Source: Amblyornis subalaris
Taxonomy: Eukaryota; Chordata; Aves; Passeriformes; Ptilonorhynchidae
NCBI GenBank assembly: GCA_018881555.1
Contig: JACAXG010000007.1
Location: 16,721,235-16,785,234, forward strand
Direction of reading: 5' to 3'
DNA: 64,000 nucleotides
The notes under the pieces are model-generated. The model did not search any database. It was not told where the DNA came from and worked only from the letters and a program-made list of their open reading frames with translations. A program made the translations under genes and the position numbers. Of the stretch, positions 62,651 to 64,000 are shown in pieces (positions within the stretch are counted from its first letter, which is position 1; each line of letters opens with the position of its first letter).

Positions 62651-62940
62651 CTGAATGGGCGCCNTCAGATCGCCTCCCACATGAGCTCGTATGCGCCACA
62701 CGCGCAGGAACACATGAAGAACCATTGTACAATGGTTGCTAGAGTTTATATTTTAACATCGTCTGAGTTTATACTGAACCTAACAGCTGTAAAGTTATGT
62801 GGCTTAGTTGTATTCATACGCTATTTGGGATTCAGAGTCCACGTGGTCTGGCATTAACAGCATAATTAATAGCATTTCTTTGCTGAAGAACGTCGTCGTT
62901 TCAATGGATCAAGCTTTCAGAGTTTCCTGGTCTAGATCTA
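62651..62940. other. Region upstream of TSPAN5, unique sequence
   Basis: Composition falls quickly from GC-rich to AT-rich. No divergent coding exon was recognised on the plus strand. Confidence 0.6.
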
Positions 62941-63317
62941 AGAGAGAGCCTGGAGAAGAGGAGGCACAGGGGTGACCTCATCACTCCCTACCTCCCTGAA
63001 AGGAGGTTGTGCCAGGTGGGGGTCAGTCTCTTCTGCCCGGCAACCAGCGACAGGATGAGAGGAAATGGCCTCAAGCTGTGCCAGATGGGGGTTTAGGTTA
63101 GACATAAGGAGGAATTTCTTCACAGAAAGGGTTGTTAAACATTGGAATGGACTGCCCAGGGAGGTGGTAGAGTCATCGCCACTGGAGGTGTTTAAGGAAA
63201 GACTGGATGTGGCACTCAATGCCATGGTCTAATTGACAAGGTGGTGATCTGACAAAGTTGGACTTCAATCTCAGACATCTTTTCCAACCTAAGTGATTCT
63301 GTGATTATGTGATTCTG
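62941..63317 (+). repeat. CR1 LINE 3' fragment with terminal repeat
   Basis: This is the best preserved CR1 in the window. 'gcctggagaagaggaggc', 'gaaaggaggttgtgccagg', 'gagaggaaatggcctcaag', 'tttaggttagacataagga', 'cagggaggtggtagagtca', 'ctggaggtgtttaaggaaag' and 'tcttttccaacctaagtgat' occur in canonical order. It finishes with the terminal ATTCTGTGATTATGTGATTCTG array. The minus open frame at 62938-63225 is its antisense. It lies about 1.1 kb upstream of TSPAN5 exon 1. Confidence 0.96.
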
Positions 63318-64000
63318 CAAGTACAACTCTTAATTCAATAAATGGAAGACTTCTTTATAATAAATTATATTTCCCATCTCTACGGGATTGCAAGATAGCA
63401 CACTTCAGAAGCATGATACTGTTAGAAATACAGAAGATAGTCTTGGTTCAAGATCATATCATATCAGTTATGGGGCCTTGTCATGAGCCTTTTTTGAGAG
63501 CAAAGAGAAATATTTGTCTGTCACATCTGGTAGACATTGAGAAGAAAAAGCATCTGCTGAAATGAATCCATGAAAATAAAAAATGTTTTTGGTAAATGAG
63601 AAGTTAATGCAACACATTTATACCCTTTAACTGTGACTGTATAGTTTATCACATGAACATTATCCCTGTGTCTATTGTTAATGCTGTCTTTGCATGACCA
63701 TCCATGGGAAGAGGGTAGAAACGGGTGAATAATTAGTAATGCACTATGCCAGTGGATAAAGGCACATCACCACTTACAGTAGGGTATGGTAATAATGTAT
63801 TATATTAAGGTGCTGTTTTTACAATTGGATTCAAATATTAGTGACAACCTGTACAAACATTTATAATATTACTGTCACAACAACGCTCCTAACATCACGT
63901 GTTGGCACCCTTTAGCATTTTAATGCTTCACAGGCAGCAGGAAAATATTACAGAGTAATATTTATTATGATAAGTTCAGTAGCAATCTCAAATGTTTTAC
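63318..64000. other. AT-rich intergenic sequence
   Basis: Nothing recognised: no exon, repeat family or RNA gene. Confidence 0.6.

Noticed and set aside
61811..62725. 304-codon open frame on the minus strand across the CpG island, and the overlapping 258-codon frame at 61956-62732
   Set aside because: Rich in Pro, Arg, Ala and Ser with stop-free GC-rich DNA in several frames at once. It is a composition artefact over the TSPAN5 promoter and 5' UTR, and only its last 13 codons coincide with the short uORF.
62938..63225. 95-codon minus frame
   Set aside because: Antisense of the CR1 copy at 62941-63317.
1..64000. CRISPR arrays, operons, phage or bacterial islands
   Set aside because: No regularly spaced direct repeats, no prokaryotic gene packing; all evidence points to a vertebrate intron.

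Overview
This window is vertebrate nuclear DNA, almost certainly from a bird. It carries several CR1 LINE fragments of avian type, including 5'-truncated copies ending in the ATTCTGTGATT-like 3' repeat, and one LTR of a kind common in birds. It has introns with GT-AG splice sites and a single CpG island, and no prokaryotic gene organisation. I cannot name the species from sequence alone. About 70 isolated single N bases, with no long N runs, look like ambiguous or heterozygous consensus positions.

The only protein-coding gene I can support is the 5' end of TSPAN5 (tetraspanin-5, a TspanC8 tetraspanin that partners ADAM10), on the minus strand. Exon 1 (61839 down to 61759) encodes residues 1-27 and exon 2 (2823 down to 2773) encodes residues 28-44. 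Both exon boundaries are phase 0 with consensus splice sites. Intron 1 is about 58.9 kb and fills most of the window. Intron 2 begins at 2772 and runs off the low-coordinate end, so exons 3 onward lie outside.

The promoter is a CpG island at about 61.5-62.65 kb with GC boxes and two CCAAT motifs in opposite orientation. The predicted 5' UTR contains a long pyrimidine tract (mRNA sense), a 22-bp tandem repeat and a short upstream ORF that overlaps the TSPAN5 start codon. Beyond about 62.65 kb the sequence becomes AT-rich intergenic DNA with one CR1 copy.

The introns hold: an antisense CR1 in intron 2 (130-545); an old MIR/L3-like SINE (about 20.63-20.76 kb); a nested repeat cluster at 22.3-23.84 kb, where two same-strand CR1 pieces flank an LTR tail and an opposite-strand CR1; a degenerate CR1 ORF2 fragment (25.2 kb); a solo ERV LTR (26.77-27.36 kb); a probable second LTR-like repeat (54.25-54.95 kb); CR1 3' ends at 38.6 and 60.7 kb; and several microsatellites. 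The rest of the intron shows no convincing exon. An internal CpG cluster near 15.2 kb is the best non-coding candidate for a regulatory element. I found no undescribed coding system here; the interesting signals are regulatory and repeat-historical.
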